From: Io17-Chloro-G2 sp965226915
GTDB lineage: Bacteria; Chloroflexota; Dehalococcoidia; Lucifugimonadales; UBA3495
Reading direction: 5' to 3'
Length of the DNA: 64,000 bases
NCBI GenBank assembly: GCA_965226915.1
Contig: CBDDEJ010000009.1
Span: forward strand, 682,001-746,000
Below, in pieces: positions 9,121 to 18,255 of the stretch. A program made the position numbers and the translations under genes. Each line of letters opens with the position of its first letter. The first letter of the stretch is position 1. The notes under the pieces were generated by a model. That model ran no database searches and was not told the DNA's origin. It saw nothing but the letters and a program-made list of their open reading frames with translations.

Positions 9121-9148
9121 CGGTTTAATACCCCGTTTAGAGCGCGGT

Positions 9149-9172
9149 AGCCCCGGCATTGCCGGGGCTTTC
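9149..9172 (+). terminator. Terminator after LLM oxidoreductase
   Basis: Perfect arms AGCCCCGGCA and TGCCGGGGCT with a very short loop, followed by TTCT, 28 bp after the stop codon. Confidence 0.8.
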
Positions 9173-9236
9173 TGTCGGAGGGAGGTTAGATAGAGATTCA
9201 AACATCGCCGCCCCATCCGATGCTGGAAGAGCTTCG

Positions 9237-10025
9237 TTGATTGTTTTAGTGCTAGTCATCGGAATATCGGCGGGTTTTTTTTCCGGCCTTCTCGGTCTGG
9301 GAGGGGGCCTGATGATGACCCCGTTGTTTCTTTACGCTCCGGGGTGGGCCGGCCTTGGCCCCTTGTCTGTAAAGCAAATCACCGGCCTGACCATGGTCCA
9401 GGGCTTCGCCGGCGCGGTTTCGGGCTTGACCAGGCACCATTCCTACGGGTTCGTCTCCTGGCGGTTAGTCCGGTACCTGGGCGTGTCTGCGGGGGTGTCA
9501 GCCCTGGCTGGCGCTATCATCTCCCGCTGGGTGGCCGACGAATGGATCCTGGCTATCTTCGGCGCTATGGCCTTGATAGCCGCGGGGCTGATATTTTTGC
9601 CGGCGTCCCGGAGCGCATCGGACAGGGAGGCGCAAGACCAATCAGAAGCCAGCGGTTTCTCCTTTAACGCGCCCCTAGCCGTGGCGTTGGGTGGTTTCAT
9701 CGGCTTTAGCGGGGGTCTAGTGGGTCAGGCGGGCTCCTTCCTATTGATTCCCATCATGATGTACGTTTTGAAGGTCCCCACCAGGATGGCTATCGGCAGC
9801 AACCTGGGCATCATCCTTTTCTCGGCGGTAGGGGGTCTAGCCGGAAAGCTAACTACGGCGCAGGTGCCCTTTGAATTGGCGCTGGTTATGGTGGCCGGGT
9901 CGGCCCCGTCGGCCCAACTTGGCGCCATGGTGAGCCGGCGTTTGCGCCCGCGGCTCCTGCGCTACGCCCTTGCCGCAGTCGTTGCGGTGGCGGCCGTCCG
10001 CATCTGGGTGGATGTTCTGTTTTGA
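9237..10025 (+). CDS. TSUP-family (TauE/SafE) membrane exporter
   Basis: An integral membrane protein of about 262 residues in the sulfite-exporter TauE/SafE family, which moves small anions such as sulfite or sulfoacetate. It shows the twofold repeat of the family: SAGFFSGLLGLGGGLMMTPLFL near the start and GGFIGFSGGLVGQAGSFLLIPIMMYVLKVPTRMAIGSNL in the middle. About eight membrane helices can be drawn. The frame is open from 9159, but that lies inside the preceding terminator; I chose TTG 9237 just before the first helix. The start is uncertain by some 25 codons. The ion carried is not known. Confidence 0.85.
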   Translation: MIVLVLVIGISAGFFSGLLGLGGGLMMTPLFLYAPGWAGLGPLSVKQITGLTMVQGFAGAVSGLTRHHSYGFVSWRLVRYLGVSAGVSALAGAIISRWVADEWILAIFGAMALIAAGLIFLPASRSASDREAQDQSEASGFSFNAPLAVALGGFIGFSGGLVGQAGSFLLIPIMMYVLKVPTRMAIGSNLGIILFSAVGGLAGKLTTAQVPFELALVMVAGSAPSAQLGAMVSRRLRPRLLRYALAAVVAVAAVRIWVDVLF

Positions 10026-10053
10026 ACGGGCAGCGGTTGTCAGCGGTGAGCCC

Positions 10054-11228
10054 CTACCCCGCCTTCCGGAACTCCGGGATTACGTGCTTGCCGAACATCT
10101 CTATGGACTTCATTACAGCGGCGTGGTCCACGGTCTCTGTGGCCATCAGGAATTGGAGCTCGTCCACTCCCGTGGCTTCGTGTAGCTTGCAGGCGGCGAT
10201 GCAGCTTTCCGGGTCGCCAGCGACGATTATGCCCCGCTCCGCCATGGTCACGGCGTCAAACTCCTCCCATATCTTTTGGGCCAATGCCGACCCGCCGGAA
10301 AGGTCCAGAGAACTGCCTGATCCGCCATTGGCGCTCTGGGCTTCATCGGGGCTCTTTACTTCGATATACCTGGAAAAATTCTGCGCCAGGTGGTCCGGCA
10401 CTCCGCCCCATTGCTCCAGCAGTTTCTGGTAAATGTCCTTCTGGTCTTGAACGTAGGGCCGGCCCGGTCCGAAGAATGTCTTGAGCGATTGAGCGCACAA
10501 CTCCATGGTGGCGCTTTTATCTTCGCCGCAGAGCCCAAAGCATGAACTCAGCCATTGGTTATTGACCACGCTGCCCACCGGGTTCGCGTTTTTAATGGTC
10601 TCCCGGTATTTCTTGATCTCCGGTTCTAGAACCGATGGAGCGTTGACTCCCAGGGCCATGACGCCGATGCCTTTCTCGGCCGCTATCTGGTATGTGGCGG
10701 GCTGCAACGCGGCCACCCATATGGGCGGATGAGGCTTCTGGTACGGCTTGGGCAACACCTGACGTGAAGGGACGTTCCAGAATTTGCCTTCCCACCCGAA
10801 GAACTCCGACCCCTAGATCTTTGGCACCATGGAGAGGGATTCTTCCCACATCTCCCGGCTGTCACGGGGGTCGATGCCCATGCCCATCTGCTCGTAGGGC
10901 GCCGACCGGCCGGTGCCGAACTCCACCCTGCCGTTGGAGAGCTGGTCCACCATGGCAACCCGTTCGGCCACCCGAACCGGATGGTGATACGGCCAGACAA
11001 CAACGCCAAACCCCAGGCGGATGTTCTTGGTCAGCCGGCTCAATGCCCCAGAGATGACTTCCGGGCACGGAGACCCCGAGAAAGTGGTTAAAAAGTGGTG
11101 CTCGACAAACCACACGGCGTCGAACCCCATCTCGTCGGCCAGTATGCACTGCTCGATGGTTTCTTCGATGACGGCGTGATCGTCCAGGACAGGCCTCTGC
11201 ATCTCGTAGGCCAAGGAAAATCTGATGG
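10054..11228 (-). pseudogene. LLM-class oxidoreductase split by in-frame TAG
   Basis: A second luciferase-like oxidoreductase, unrelated in detail to the one at 8038. The N-terminal piece reads YEMQRPVLDDHAV, MGFDAVWFVEHHFL and ends MVPKI; the C-terminal piece continues in the same frame with GSEFFGWEGKFWNVP and KPYQKPHPPIWVAALQ to EFRKAG. Only a TAG at 10813-10815 separates them, in a place where Trp (TGG) would be common. The homologous start IRFSLAYEM opens with ATC at 11226-11228, behind a GGGGG ribosome-like site, so the start codon may also be mutated; TTG 11214 is the next option. Two lesions suggest a pseudogene. Confidence 0.85.
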
Positions 11229-11378
11229 ATCAACCCCCAAATTTGTCTCTCAACATTAAACTGCCAGGCGGTGAGGCCATTCTAAGTGCATTAGCTGGCG
11301 CGGGCAATGGGGATTTTGTTGGCGCCAAAATCGTAGGTTTGATAGTATTAAGTCATACCAAACACATGGAGTTATACC

Positions 11379-11657
11379 ATGGCCAACAAAGTAGGAACAA
11401 AAGGGCAGGTGGTCATAGACAAAGAGATCCGTGACCGGCTAGGCATCGGGCCCGGCTGGATAGCGCTGCAACGGCTGGTGGACGACCACGTGGAGATCTA
11501 TTTCGTCGAGCCGGAGCACAACAGGTCGCTGCTGGGTAGTCTGAAGAAATACACCGATGTCGTGATCCAACCTGGCGAGGAATGGGACAAAGCCCGGGAA
11601 GAGGCCAGGGCGGCGGCAGTAAGAGAAAGGGTTGAAGGGTGGGAGCAGGGGTTGTGA
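11379..11657 (+). CDS. AbrB/MazE-type antitoxin (SpoVT-AbrB domain)
   Basis: A 92-residue DNA-binding antitoxin. Residues 1-45 form the swapped-hairpin AbrB fold: VGTKGQVVIDKEIRDRLGIGPGW, close to the MazE/VapB consensus. The acidic and charged C-terminal half (WDKAREEARAAAVRERVEGWEQ) would wrap the toxin. The ATG has GGAG 7 nt upstream. Its stop overlaps the start of the PIN toxin gene by 4 nt (GTGA), so the two are translated together. Such pairs normally repress their own promoter, here expected in 11230-11378. Confidence 0.9.
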   Translation: MANKVGTKGQVVIDKEIRDRLGIGPGWIALQRLVDDHVEIYFVEPEHNRSLLGSLKKYTDVVIQPGEEWDKAREEARAAAVRERVEGWEQGL

Positions 11658-12055
11658 GCAGATTCCTGGATACGTCCATGGTGGTCCGGTATTTGACCCG
11701 CGACGTGCCCGGTCTAGCTAATCAGGCCTCCGCAGTTATCGATGGCGGAGAGGACATTTGGATCACAGGGGTTGCGTTGGCCGAAACCGGACATGTGTTG
11801 ATGTCGGCGTACCATATCGCTAGAGAAGACGTAGCTGATCATCTCATCGAGTTCGTAAGAAAAACCAACATCCAAACTTACGCCATAGATAAGAGCTTAG
11901 TAGTGCAGGGTATAGCCATGTGCCGGCCGTCGGCCCGAGTCTCCTTCGCTGATGCATTGATTTGGGCGGCGGCACGGAGCGCCGGTGCGGAAGTGGTCTA
12001 CTCGTTTGACCAGCGCTTCCCCAGTGACGGCCTAGAGGTCAGGCAGTTGCCTTGA
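11654..12055 (+). CDS. PIN-domain toxin (VapC-like)
   Basis: A PIN-domain ribonuclease of about 133 residues. The acidic residues of the active site are visible: FLDTSMVVRYL at the first strand, the Glu in ALAETGHVL near residue 45, and SFADALIWAAARSAGAEVVYSFDQRF near residues 95-118. The GTG start at 11654 overlaps the antitoxin stop and gives the normal MSRFLDTS beginning; a longer frame from 11639 is less likely. The target RNA cannot be predicted. Confidence 0.9.
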   Translation: MSRFLDTSMVVRYLTRDVPGLANQASAVIDGGEDIWITGVALAETGHVLMSAYHIAREDVADHLIEFVRKTNIQTYAIDKSLVVQGIAMCRPSARVSFADALIWAAARSAGAEVVYSFDQRFPSDGLEVRQLP

Positions 12056-12091
12056 AGACCATAGGGCTGGGCTACATCCACTCCGAATAAG

Positions 12092-12122
12092 CGCCACCTC
12101 CCAGTGGACCGGGGAGGTGGCG
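12092..12122 (+). terminator. Hairpin after toxin-antitoxin operon
   Basis: Arms CGCCACCTCCC and GGGGAGGTGGCG about 37 bp after the toxin stop. No T run follows, so termination is only probable. Confidence 0.55.
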
Positions 12123-12255
12123 TAAGGGCCGGTTTCGGAATTGTAGGACTCAATCTTTCAGCGGACGCCGAATTCGGGCAGATAGATCCAGGGTTCTATG
12201 GAGAGGCCCAATCCGGCGATGATGCGGCGGGCGTCTTCGCCGCCGCCACGATGGA

Positions 12256-13050
12256 TTACCCCAGGGTTTGTAACCGTCCGCCGTCAATGACTACGTTGGC
12301 GCCGGTCATGTATGCCGCGCGGTCCGACGCTAAAAAGGCCACCAGGTCCCCTACTTCCTCCGGCTTGCCCAAACGGCGCATCGGAATGCCTTCGGCGGTT
12401 TCCTTTGCCAGTTCTTCGGGAGGCCGGCCCGACTCTTGGGCCTGGGTTTCCAAGCTGGCAGTCAAGAATTCAGTCTTGACCGGTCCGGCCAGGACGTTAT
12501 TGACCGTGATGTTGAAGGGCGCCAGCTCATTGGAGAGCATCTTGGAATACCCCAAAAGGGCTAGCTCGCTGGAAATGGCGAGAGCTTGCCCGTCGATCGC
12601 CTGTTTCACCTGGGTTGGCAACAGGTTTATGATCCGGCCCCACCGCTGTTGCTTCATGTAAGGAACTACTTCCCTGGCCAGTCGGATGGGACTCAGAAAT
12701 TTGTGCTCTAGGGAACCGGTTATTGTTTCGTCGTCGAACTCCGACGGCCGGCCGGCTTCCGCGTGGCCCAGGTGGGTGACCAAGATACCGATCTGGCCGA
12801 ACCGGTTCATGGTGTCGCGCACCACCCGCCGGATATCCCTGGCGGCTGAAAGGTCGGCGGGAATGGCCAAGACATGATGTTGGGAGCCCAGGCGCGCCAG
12901 TTCTAATTCCGTGCGGCGCAGATCGGCTTCGGTGCGGGCGCAAATCGTCACGCTGGCGCCTTCTTGGGCAAAGGCCATCGCAATGGCTCTCCCAATACCC
13001 CGGCTGGACCCCCCAACAATGGCGACCCGGTCCTTAAGCCCCAAATCCAT
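12256..13050 (-). CDS. SDR-family protein lacking the catalytic Tyr/Lys
   Basis: A 264-residue short-chain dehydrogenase/reductase fold. The NAD(P) site GGSSRGIGRAIA is normal, as are NNVLAGPVKTEF and the end GANVVIDGG. In the active-site helix, where classical members read YxxxK before the AALxGLTK stretch, this protein reads AISSELALLGYSKMLSNEL. Aligned on the SNELAPFNITVN block, Tyr becomes Ala and Lys becomes Glu. A subgroup of FabG-like SDRs without the standard residues is known, so the protein may bind substrate without the usual chemistry. The start MDLGLKDRVAIV is well supported. Confidence 0.88.
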   Translation of the reverse strand: MDLGLKDRVAIVGGSSRGIGRAIAMAFAQEGASVTICARTEADLRRTELELARLGSQHHVLAIPADLSAARDIRRVVRDTMNRFGQIGILVTHLGHAEAGRPSEFDDETITGSLEHKFLSPIRLAREVVPYMKQQRWGRIINLLPTQVKQAIDGQALAISSELALLGYSKMLSNELAPFNITVNNVLAGPVKTEFLTASLETQAQESGRPPEELAKETAEGIPMRRLGKPEEVGDLVAFLASDRAAYMTGANVVIDGGRLQTLG

Positions 13051-13209
13051 GGTTATTCAACCTTTTGTTGGTAATCACCCGTAAAAACTCCAATTGGTGG
13101 TAAACCGTTCCCAATGATAAACGGTGCCTACCCCGCGGGCAAGGTGGCAAATCAGCCAAAGAGGGCGGGATTCTTAGGTATCGTGAACATCATTGGCAGG
13201 GCGGGGACT

Positions 13210-14397
13210 TCATATTACCGAATTTTCGGCCAGTTGTTTGATTTGCTCTTCCGAGTATCCCAAATCCGCCAAGATCTCGTGATTGTGCTCTCCCAGCAGA
13301 GGAGGATGCCGATCAAGGCCGCCGGGCGTCTCGGAGAATTTGATGGCCAGACCGGTCTGTTTGATGGAGCCTAGAGTCGGATGCTTAATTTCCTGAAGCA
13401 TGTTTCGGGCCAAAACCTGGGGGTCGGCGAAAACATCGGCGATGTCGTTGATGGGGCCGCAGGGCACGCTATGCGGCTGAAGATCGGCCACCCAGTCGGC
13501 GACAGGCCTGGTTAGGAAGATTTCCTGCAGCAAAGGCACCAGTTTGCTCCGGTTGTTCACCCGGTCACCGTTGTTGGCGTATTGCGGGTCGTCGTACAGG
13601 CGCGTCAGATCCATTGCCCGGCAGAAACGCTCCCAGATGCGTTCCGAACCAACGGCTACGTTGATGTACTTGCCATCTTGGCACATGAATCCTTGATATG
13701 GCACCAGAGTCGGATGGGCGGCCCCCAGGCGTTTCGGGGCCTCGCCATAGGCGAAGAAATACGCCGCTTGATAGGTTAGCCAAGAAACCTGCGCGTCCAT
13801 CATTGAGATGTCGATGTATTGACCCTCGCCTGATTTTTCCCGGTGATGGAGCGCGGCCATGATGGCGAAGGCCCCCCACATGCCGGCGCCGATGTCGGTA
13901 ACCGCCAGGCCGATCTTCTGGGGCTCGCCGTCGGGTTCGCCGGTGATGCTCATCAGCCCGCTGAGGCCCTGCATTATCTGATCGTAGGCGGGTCTGTCTT
14001 TATACGGTCCGTCCTGGCCGAAGCCTGAGATAGAGCAGTAGACGATCTTTGGGTTGACGCTTTTTACGTCGTCATACCCCAGGCCGAAACGACCCATGAC
14101 ACCGGGGGTAAAGTTCTCCACCACAGCGTCGGCGTCTTTGGCAAGTTTGAGGAACACCTCCTTGGCGGCCGGGTCCCTCAGGTTCAACGTTAGACTTCGT
14201 TTGTTGCGGTTGATCGACAGGAAGTAAGCGCTTTCACTTTCGACGAACGGCGGTCCCCAGTTCCGGGTATCGTCTCCGGTCCCGGGTATCTCGATCTTGA
14301 TGACGTCGGCGCCGTTGTCCCCCAGCATCAACGTGCAAAACGGACCCGCTAGGGCCCTGGTCAGATCTAAAACGCGAATCCCATCCAGCGCCTTCAT
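13210..14397 (-). CDS. CaiB/BaiF-family (type III) CoA-transferase
   Basis: About 395 residues of a formyl-CoA-transferase-like enzyme that moves CoA between organic acids. The family signature is clear: MKALDGIRVLDLTRALAGPFCTLMLGDNGADVIKIE at the start with RNKRSLTLNLRDP, then DADAVVENFTPGVMGRFGLGYDDV, which holds the catalytic Asp-Val-Glu-Asn region, and SGFGQDGPY. The C-terminus has VPCGPINDIADVFADPQVLARNM. I chose ATG 14397, at which homology begins, rather than the open frame from 14517. Substrates are unknown. It lies next to an SDR, a frequent pairing in acid-degradation loci. Confidence 0.93.
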   Translation of the reverse strand: MKALDGIRVLDLTRALAGPFCTLMLGDNGADVIKIEIPGTGDDTRNWGPPFVESESAYFLSINRNKRSLTLNLRDPAAKEVFLKLAKDADAVVENFTPGVMGRFGLGYDDVKSVNPKIVYCSISGFGQDGPYKDRPAYDQIMQGLSGLMSITGEPDGEPQKIGLAVTDIGAGMWGAFAIMAALHHREKSGEGQYIDISMMDAQVSWLTYQAAYFFAYGEAPKRLGAAHPTLVPYQGFMCQDGKYINVAVGSERIWERFCRAMDLTRLYDDPQYANNGDRVNNRSKLVPLLQEIFLTRPVADWVADLQPHSVPCGPINDIADVFADPQVLARNMLQEIKHPTLGSIKQTGLAIKFSETPGGLDRHPPLLGEHNHEILADLGYSEEQIKQLAENSVI

Positions 14398-14517
14398 TGT
14401 TGCCTCACTCCCCGTGCCGATAGCTGTTGGCCAGCCATATTGGTTCGAGCCTAAATGGCCGGGAATCATATTACCACAGGAATGAATCAACCAGGAATGA
14501 TTAACGCGCTGTCGCAT

Positions 14518-14738
14518 GAAGGCCGCCTAGTGCCCCATGCGGTGTGAAGCCTGGTGGTGTGAGACCAATCGCCTGGAGATGGGCGCCTTCCGCCGTTAGA
14601 TCTTTGGACTTACTCCGCCCCTGGCGAGGATCTTCCCGTGGGGTCTCCGGTGGCGGAGTATTGAACGCCGGCCAGACCTCTAGGTAAGAGGACCTAGGGT
14701 AGAGGTTTGTTTATCAAATGATCTATGTGGCCGTTCGC
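14518..14738. other. Intergenic region, no gene seen
   Basis: About 220 bp between the CoA-transferase and a small zinc-ribbon gene. No family resemblance in either strand and no clear terminator. Confidence 0.5.
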
Positions 14739-15011
14739 CTAAGAATCGGTCTTAGCCGCAGTCTCAGACGCGGCTGATAGCCGGCGGTCAAAGTGGCGCC
14801 CGCCGTGGGACAACCGGCGGCGTTTACCGTCTTGCCAATCAGGCACGGAAGGAGCGGGAACCGGCTCCGCGGTGATTCTCAGCGGGCCAGCGTTGACTTC
14901 AGGCACGTCTTTGCAAAACCCACACTGCACGCAGGTCACAAATTGCCCGTATTGGTCGCGGTCGTGGTACAGGTCGCCGCTGCACCGGGGGCATCCTTTG
15001 AACCAGATCAT
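14739..15011 (-). CDS. Small zinc-ribbon protein, paralog of 58481-58669
   Basis: A 90-residue protein starting MIWFKGCPRCSGDLYHDRD with a second pair CVQCG at residues 27-31; the four Cys suggest a zinc ribbon. The first 32 residues match the start of the protein at 58481 (MFWLKPCPHCFGDLH..., CLQCG), while the tails differ. The basic tail GKRRRLSHGGRHFDRR may bind nucleic acid. I do not recognise a named family. Confidence 0.65.
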   Translation of the reverse strand: MIWFKGCPRCSGDLYHDRDQYGQFVTCVQCGFCKDVPEVNAGPLRITAEPVPAPSVPDWQDGKRRRLSHGGRHFDRRLSAASETAAKTDS

Positions 15012-15958
15012 GTTGACTCCATAAACGCCGGGGCAGAAGGGTTTTTAACGCGCTGCTCATCCGGCGAAAGACTGAATATTGCGATGTCAATAGTGCCGCC
15101 GCGCCGGCCAGGGCCCCGGCCGGCCCTTGCCAATTGGTGCGCCGCAGATTCAATACTGGAGGTTTGGCCGTCAAGGTGACATGGGAGCGACACCCGTTCG
15201 ACTCTGGTCGCTTCCCATGACTCAACCAGTGTCAGCCAGCGAACCCTTGAGGGCCACGGTGGAGCCAGGGTTTACCTGCGGAGCTGTGCCGGGACACCCT
15301 TGGTTAAGTGATGATCAGGAATAGGTGATCTGGTCACCGTAGTCAGTTTTCCGTCGGGGTGGATTCGCCTTCGTCATCGGCCGGCTTCGTAGTTTGGCAA
15401 AACAGTCATTCTCGAGTGGCCACATGGATTCGGGCAACACCACCTTGTTGAGTCGAAGCGAACCCTAGCTATGGAATTGCCCAACGATCTGATCTCTCAG
15501 ACCCCCGCTTGATACCGCGGCTTGACTTTGCGTTCAACTCCCTCATTTGGCTGGGTAAAACCCACCAGCGGATAACCAAGTAGTCACTCTGATTCCTAAA
15601 AACTATCTCTTCCAAAATTAATCATCGGAATGAATCCCCGCCGGGCGGCAAATCATGTCTTTGGACTGCCGCTGTTTCGCAACAGGGAATGTTCGTATCG
15701 AACAATTCCAAAATAATTTGGATCCTTGTTCTCGTTGCGGCAACGGTAAAACGGCAAAAGGGGCAGATTCCACCAATAAGACTGGGGCAATCACCGGCCG
15801 TTTTTGTCTCGGTGGACTCTCGAACCCGTGAACCTTTGAAGATCCAAGTAGATTCGAGAAATAGGTTCGAGAACTAGATCGAGTCGTAGATTCCAGCCAT
15901 GGAATCGATCAGAAACAGCCAAAACATTCCTGAATTTTTCGATGGGGGATCGAAGTAT
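15012..15958. other. 950-bp region without a convincing gene
   Basis: No frame here shows family resemblance, a ribosome site and normal codon use together. A 62-codon frame at 15689-15877 has a hydrophobic start (IIWILVLVAAT) but no ribosome site. The last 250 bp presumably carry the promoter of the Gly/Asp repeat protein. Confidence 0.5.
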
Positions 15959-17419
15959 ATGAATCGTTTGATGATTTGGATTTCCGTCGCCGCGATATTT
16001 ATCGCGGTGGTAGGTTCATTTACCCAATATGCCGTGCCGATCCAGCCAGGCATAGCATTAGCGCAAGACGGCGGGGACCCCCCGGCGGGGACGGACGGTG
16101 GGGACCCTGGAGATGACGGTGGGGACCCTGGAGATGACGGTGGGGACCCTGGAGATGACGGTGAGGACCCCGGTGATTGCTGCGATGGTGGTGATCCCGG
16201 CGACGGACCCGGCCCGGACGGGGGAGACCCTGGCGACGGCGGCCCGGATGGGGGAGACCCTGGCGACGGCGGCCCGGATGGGGGAGACCCTGGCGACGGC
16301 GGCCCGGATGGGGGAGACCCTGGCGACGGCGGCCCGGATGGGGGAGACCCTGGCGACGGCGGCCCGGATGGGGGAGACCCTGGCGACGGCGGCCCGGATG
16401 GCGGACCGGATGGCGGCCATGACGGTGGCCCCGACGGCGGACCGGATGGCGGACCGGATGGCGGACCGGATGGCGGACCGGATGGCGGACCGGATGGCGG
16501 ACCGGATGGCGGCTATGATGGTGGCCCGGATGGCGGCCCCGACGGCGGCCCCGACGGCGGCTATGATGGCGGACCGGATGGCGGCTATGATGGCGGACCG
16601 GATGGAGGCCCCGACGGCGGCTATGATGGCGGCCCGGATGGCGGCTATGATGGCGGACCCGGCGGCCCCGATGGTGGCTATGACGGAGGATTCGATGGCT
16701 CTGGGGACTTTGGCCCCGGCCCTGATGGAGACTTCGGCCCTGGAGATTTTGGCCCTGGTGACTTCGGTGACTTTGACAAAGGAGACTTTGACAAAGGGGA
16801 CTTTGGAGATTTAGGCCCTGGTGACATTGGTCCCGGCGGCTCTGGCGACTTTGGAGATTTTGGCCCCGGAGACATTGGTCCCGGCGGCCCCGGAGACTTC
16901 GGAGACATTGGTCCCGGCGGACCTGGAGACTTCGGCGACTTCGGAGGATTTGGCGACTTCGGCGGCTTCGGCCCCGGAGGACCTGACGACTTCGGCGACT
17001 TCGGAGGATTTGGCGACTTCGGCGGCTTCGGCCCCGGAGGACCTGACGACTTCGGCGGACTCGGCGACTTTGGCGGCTTCGGTCCCGGAGGACCTGACGA
17101 CTTCGGCGACTTCGGCGGCTTCGGTCCCGGAGGACCTGACGACTTCGGCGGCTTCGGTCCCGGAGGACCTGGAGACTTCGGCAGATTCGGAGACTTTGGA
17201 CGCGGAAGCGCCGGAGATTTTGGAGACTTCGATGACTTTGGCCTTGGAGGCCCTGGTGATTTCGGAGACTTGGGCGACTTCACTGATTTCGGCCCAGGAA
17301 GCCTGAGCCCGGGAGACGTGGAAGGCATCGGCTCTGACGGATCCTCAGGTGGAGAAGGCGCTGGCGTTGGAGCTGGCTCCGATGAGGTCGAACAAATCGA
17401 TGATCCTGAATTCGACTAA
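15959..17419 (+). CDS. Secreted Gly/Asp-rich tandem-repeat protein
   Basis: An exported, highly acidic low-complexity protein of about 486 residues. The start MNRLMIWISVAAIFIAVVGS is a signal peptide with a likely cut after IALA, before QDGG. The rest is repeats: DPGDDGG units, then PDGGDPGDGG units (30-bp DNA repeats), then GPDGG and YDGG units, then a Phe-containing part with GDFG, GGFG and GPGGPDDFG units, and a short non-repeat tail. The Asp density suggests calcium or cation binding outside the cell, or a structural surface role, but no known domain is present. Opposite-strand and alternate frames stay open only because of the repeat. Confidence 0.8.
   Translation: MNRLMIWISVAAIFIAVVGSFTQYAVPIQPGIALAQDGGDPPAGTDGGDPGDDGGDPGDDGGDPGDDGEDPGDCCDGGDPGDGPGPDGGDPGDGGPDGGDPGDGGPDGGDPGDGGPDGGDPGDGGPDGGDPGDGGPDGGDPGDGGPDGGPDGGHDGGPDGGPDGGPDGGPDGGPDGGPDGGPDGGYDGGPDGGPDGGPDGGYDGGPDGGYDGGPDGGPDGGYDGGPDGGYDGGPGGPDGGYDGGFDGSGDFGPGPDGDFGPGDFGPGDFGDFDKGDFDKGDFGDLGPGDIGPGGSGDFGDFGPGDIGPGGPGDFGDIGPGGPGDFGDFGGFGDFGGFGPGGPDDFGDFGGFGDFGGFGPGGPDDFGGLGDFGGFGPGGPDDFGDFGGFGPGGPDDFGGFGPGGPGDFGRFGDFGRGSAGDFGDFDDFGLGGPGDFGDLGDFTDFGPGSLSPGDVEGIGSDGSSGGEGAGVGAGSDEVEQIDDPEFD
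16211..16400 (+). repeat. 30-bp tandem repeat inside Gly/Asp-rich gene
   Basis: Unit TGGCGACGGCGGCCCGGATG followed by GGGGAGACCC, with five full copies from 16231 to 16380 and partial copies on both sides. The copies are almost identical in DNA, not only in protein, which implies recent expansion or gene conversion. A related 12-15 bp GGCGGACCGGAT repeat follows at 16400-16660. Confidence 0.9.
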
Positions 17420-17508
17420 CGGAGGTTTATCAACCGCCATTTAGGCAGCGGCCGACGGCCGAGACCTAAAGCGGCGCCAGAGTAAACTCGTTATCCAGGA
17501 TTTAAGCT

Positions 17509-17584
17509 GCCGGGCCGGCGAGGGGGGATTTCACCGATCCTTGCTTGTGTTCCACAAGCACCCCTCGCCGGCCCGGCGCGTTTT
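17509..17584 (+). terminator. Terminator of Gly/Asp-rich gene, overlapping the nuclease gene end
   Basis: A 17-bp perfect stem (GCCGGGCCGGCGAGGGG at 17509-17525, complement at 17561-17577) with a 35-nt loop, followed by GCGTTTTT on the plus strand. The 3' arm lies inside the end of the convergent nuclease gene, so it serves the plus-strand transcript. Confidence 0.7.
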
Positions 17585-18073
17585 TGATTCCAAAGCGGAA
17601 AGCTCCTCTACGTGCTGTCCATCCCTGGTCCACGCCCGGGCCAGACCTGACTTCAATAGAATCTCTTCAATGCTGTTGCCGTCGACGGTGTACAAGTAGA
17701 ACAGCAGGCGGCCCCCTGGATCCGTCCGTCTGGGTCCATTTTCCACTCTGACCTCATGGCCTGCCAGATCGTGAAACCCCTGGCGCGCCTCGTTAAAACA
17801 AGGCATTCCACGCTCCGGTGTGTCCACGCCAAATAACCTGACCCGGCCCAGCGGACTGACAAAAGTATCTCCATCAATCACCCTGTTCACTTTTAACGCA
17901 GGGCAGTCCGGACAGCGCAGGGCGGTAGAATATTCCTGGATCGGCTCATTCCCGCTGCAAGAAATCAACGCCACGGTCAACGCCACAGTCAATGAGCAAA
18001 TCAGGCTCAACTTAAGGATCCGGTCTCTCCATGTTTTCTGACCATCGTGGCTGTGGCGTGCCTGCGCCATCAT
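17531..18073 (-). CDS. SNase-like (thermonuclease) lipoprotein
   Basis: About 180 residues. The N-terminus has a hydrophobic stretch ending LTVALISCSGNE, a lipobox that would anchor the protein on the outer face of the membrane. The staphylococcal nuclease fold follows: VNRVIDGDTFV, RVRLFGVDTPERGMPC, EVRVE, DPGGRLLFYLYTVDG, SIEEILLKSGLARAW. The calcium-binding Asp and the catalytic Arg/Glu region (RLFGVDTPE) are present. I chose the ATG at 18073 because GGGGGTTGC precedes it; the frame is open to 18154. Expected to degrade extracellular DNA or RNA. Confidence 0.87.
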   Translation of the reverse strand: MMAQARHSHDGQKTWRDRILKLSLICSLTVALTVALISCSGNEPIQEYSTALRCPDCPALKVNRVIDGDTFVSPLGRVRLFGVDTPERGMPCFNEARQGFHDLAGHEVRVENGPRRTDPGGRLLFYLYTVDGNSIEEILLKSGLARAWTRDGQHVEELSALESKTRRAGEGCLWNTSKDR

Positions 18074-18255
18074 GCAACCCCCATGGTGACTAGCGAAGGT
18101 ATTGATCGAGGCTAGCGGCACGCCCGGACCGCAACTGGGCTTCATCCTGGCCAATCGATCCGTGGCAAGTGTCGCGGCCGTGATGTAAACTATAGGAGAA
18201 ATGCCGGGCCGTAATTCGGTGCATACCGGTTGTTAGCCTAACTATTGTAAGATAT

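Noticed and set aside
10813..10815. TAG in the LLM oxidoreductase as pyrrolysine or other recoding
   Set aside because: The site fits Trp and no pyl genes are visible; another TAG lies in the dead kinase. Plain mutation is simpler.
16211..16400. Possible CRISPR array
   Set aside because: The units are contiguous with no unique spacers and lie inside a coding frame.
16058..16814. Alternate-frame ORFs in the repeat gene (MADRMA-type and minus-strand RAAVARVSPI repeats)
   Set aside because: Any frame of a 30-bp repeat without stops stays open; only the Gly/Asp frame has a signal peptide and a non-repeat tail.
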